Position numbers and translations under genes: made by a program
Part shown: positions 62,547 to 64,000 of the stretch, in pieces
Layout of the letters: the number at the start of each line of letters is the position of its first letter
How positions within the stretch are numbered: the stretch's first letter is position 1
The notes under the pieces: generated by a model
Databases searched by the model: none
What the model saw: the letters and a program-made list of their open reading frames with translations, nothing else
What the model was told of the DNA's origin: nothing
Assembly: GCF_019047785.1 (NCBI RefSeq)
Contig: NZ_CP077290.1
Location: forward strand, 620,001-684,000
DNA length: 64,000 nucleotides
DNA from: Enterobacter cancerogenus
GTDB lineage: Bacteria; Pseudomonadota; Gammaproteobacteria; Enterobacterales; Enterobacteriaceae
Reading direction: 5' to 3'

Positions 62547-63662
62547 ATGGTCAATCTTCGTCAGCCCAGGGATGTTGCGCAAATATTGCTGTCGGTGCTG
62601 TTTCTGGCACTTATGATCATTGCGTGTCTGTGGATTGTTCAACCGTTTATTCTCGGGTTTGCATGGGCCGGGACCGTCGTTGTCGCCACCTGGCCGCTGC
62701 TGTTGCGTCTGCAGAAGATGCTGTTTGGTCGCCGCGCTTTAGCCGTTCTGGTGATGACCCTGCTGTTGTTCCTGCTGTTTATTATTCCGATTGCCCTGCT
62801 GGTGAATAGCCTCGTTGATTCCAGCGGCCCGGTGATCCGCGCCGTGAGCAGCGGCGACATGACGCTGCCGGACCTCGCGTGGCTCAACAGCATTCCGGTG
62901 ATTGGCGCAAAGCTCTACAGCGGCTGGCACGGTCTGCTGGAGATGGGCGGCAGCGCCCTGATGGCAAAAGTCCGCCCGTACATCGGCACCACGACCACCT
63001 GGTTTGTCGGCCAGGCGGCGCATATCGGTCGCTTTATGATGCACTGTGCGCTGATGCTGGTGTTTAGCGCCCTGCTGTACTGGCGCGGTGAGCAGGTTGC
63101 GCTCGGCGTACGTCACTTCGCGACCCGCCTCGCCGGTAAACGCGGCGACGCCGCCGTGCTGCTGGCCGCTCAGGCCGTTCGCGCCGTCGCGCTTGGTGTA
63201 GTGGTTACCGCGCTGGTGCAGGCGATCCTCGGCGGCATCGGCCTTGCTGTCTCCGGCGTGCCGTATGCCACCGTCTTTACCGTGGTGATGTTGATGACCT
63301 GTCTTGCGCAACTGGGCCCTTTATTGGTGCTGGTACCGAGCATCATCTGGCTTTACTGGACGGGCGATACCACCTGGGGCACCGTCCTGCTGGTGTGGAG
63401 CTGCGTGGTCGGGACCATGGATAACGTCATCCGCCCGATACTGATCCGCATGGGTGCCGATTTACCGCTGATTTTGATTTTGTCCGGCGTGATCGGCGGG
63501 CTGATTGCCTTCGGGATGATCGGCCTGTTTATTGGCCCGGTTCTGCTGGCCGTGACCTGGCGTCTGTTCTCCGCCTGGGTGCATGAAATCCCACCGCCGG
63601 GCACCGACCCGGACGCGATCCTGAGCGAACTGGAAGCGCTGGAAGATAAGAATACGCAGTAA
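62547..63662 (+). CDS. ydiK: AI-2E-family transporter YdiK
   Basis: A 371-residue inner-membrane protein with about eight helices, of the AI-2 exporter/YdiK-PerM family (IIACLWIVQPFILGFAWAGTVVVATWPLLLRLQ; DNVIRPILIRMGADLPLILILSGVIGGLIAFGMIGLFIGPVLLAV). Its substrate is unknown. PurR control suggests a link to nucleotide metabolism. AAGGAAAG precedes the ATG. Confidence 0.94.
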   Translation: MVNLRQPRDVAQILLSVLFLALMIIACLWIVQPFILGFAWAGTVVVATWPLLLRLQKMLFGRRALAVLVMTLLLFLLFIIPIALLVNSLVDSSGPVIRAVSSGDMTLPDLAWLNSIPVIGAKLYSGWHGLLEMGGSALMAKVRPYIGTTTTWFVGQAAHIGRFMMHCALMLVFSALLYWRGEQVALGVRHFATRLAGKRGDAAVLLAAQAVRAVALGVVVTALVQAILGGIGLAVSGVPYATVFTVVMLMTCLAQLGPLLVLVPSIIWLYWTGDTTWGTVLLVWSCVVGTMDNVIRPILIRMGADLPLILILSGVIGGLIAFGMIGLFIGPVLLAVTWRLFSAWVHEIPPPGTDPDAILSELEALEDKNTQ

Positions 63663-63669
63663 ACCTGTT

Positions 63670-63696
63670 GCCGGGTGGCGCCTTCGCTTACCCGGC
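63670..63696. repeat. REP-like palindromic repeat after ydiK
   Basis: GCCGGGT...ACCCGGC with a GC-rich centre, the form of Enterobacter/Klebsiella REP elements, eight bases after the ydiK stop. It may also act as a 3' end hairpin. Confidence 0.7.
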
Positions 63697-63864
63697 CTGC
63701 TGTTCGAATACTTAAACAACGCTAAACTATTTATTCTCTGCCCACTGGTCAGACCCGCCCTATATCCCGCCCATCTGCAATTAAACATGCGAAATCTTTA
63801 CTTCTCTTTAACTATTGAGAGGAATCTGATCGACGCTAAAAGTTGAGATGCCTACTATTAGGAC

Positions 63865-63969
63865 ACGGTTATAAATCAACACCTTGATTTATAAGCATGG
63901 AAATCCCCTGAGTGAAACAACGAATTGCTGTGTGTAGTCTTTGCCCATCTCCCACGATGGGCTTTTTTT
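63865..63969 (+). ncRNA. rprA: RprA small regulatory RNA
   Basis: The 105-nt Hfq-dependent sRNA that activates rpoS translation and other targets. The sequence starts ACGGTTATAAATCAACAC and is nearly identical to E. coli RprA: the TTGATTTATAAGCATGGAAA and CCCCTGAGTGAAACAACG segments and the terminator GCCCATC...GATGGGC with T8. It follows ydiK as in E. coli. The -10 TACTAT lies at 63852-63857; GAGGAATCTGAT about 30 bp upstream may be part of the RcsB site that controls rprA. Confidence 0.97.
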
Positions 63970-64000
63970 TGCCCTGTGTACGCACAAGGCATAAAAAAAG

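Overview
The window is chromosomal DNA from an enterobacterium of the Enterobacter/Lelliottia/Leclercia type. Most genes are close matches to E. coli K-12 genes in near-K-12 order (nemRA-gloA-rnt, grxD, mepH, sodB, ydhP-ynhF-purR-punRC, cfa, ribE, mdtK, two tRNA-Val; later fumD, pykF, lpp, ldtE, sufABCDSE; then ydiH-menI-ydiJ-ydiK-rprA). Between these backbone blocks lie accessory genes absent from K-12 at these positions. Identifications rest on reading motifs and remembered family sequences; no database search was run.

Layout. 1-14.6 kb: end of an eptA-type phosphoethanolamine transferase, the NemR electrophile-stress unit, glyoxalase I, RNase T, glutaredoxin 4, MepH, FeSOD, the purine regulators and transporter (purR, punR, punC), cfa, riboflavin synthase and the MdtK efflux pump. 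14.8-14.9 kb: two tRNA-Val(GAC) genes. 15.2-25.8 kb: an accessory block with a GPH-type sugar symporter and a GH116-like glycosidase interrupted by one in-frame TGA, then a complete chaperone-usher fimbrial operon (subunit, chaperone, usher, tip adhesin) preceded by a FimB/FimE-type recombinase. 26-31.3 kb: ydhS, a beta-carbonic anhydrase, an MBL-fold protein, a DUF1996 secreted protein and fumD. 31.4-36.8 kb: a reverse transsulfuration module (cystathionine beta-synthase plus gamma-lyase) divergent from a MetNIQ-like methionine-type ABC importer. 37-45.9 kb: pykF, lpp, ldtE and the suf Fe-S operon. 46.4-47.3 kb: a small secreted-amidase-like gene with an immunity-like partner. 47.4-50.7 kb: the blue-light BluR/BluF/YcgZ/YmgA/AriR module. 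50.8-58.6 kb: a second fimbrial operon with a LuxR-type regulator at one end and two IprA/YaiV-like regulators at the other. 58.6-64 kb: ydiH, menI, ydiJ, ydiK and the sRNA RprA.

Main discovery. Between the recombinase and the first fimbrial operon there is a 301-bp segment (24416-24716) bounded by perfect 11-bp inverted repeats (TTAGTGCCAGA / TCTGGCACTAA). Inside its right end sits a strong sigma70-like promoter (TTGACA, 17-bp spacer, GATACT) that now points away from the fimbrial genes, so this is a fimS-like phase switch read in the OFF orientation. The right repeat lies inside the last codons of the recombinase gene. Inversion would therefore replace the recombinase C-terminus (ISAR-M-stop) with ISAR followed by 15 other residues, in frame, so the switch would rewrite its own recombinase. 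I know of no described case of this, although orientation-dependent control of fimE mRNA in E. coli is a related precedent.

Other notable items: three identical-core palindromes (GTCTA-N4-TAGAC) between the second fimbrial operon and its regulator; a terminator-like hairpin in the recombinase leader; an intrinsic terminator in the mdtK leader; conserved cfa promoters and a likely RydC target; and TGTACA-type palindromes in the BluR/BluF region.
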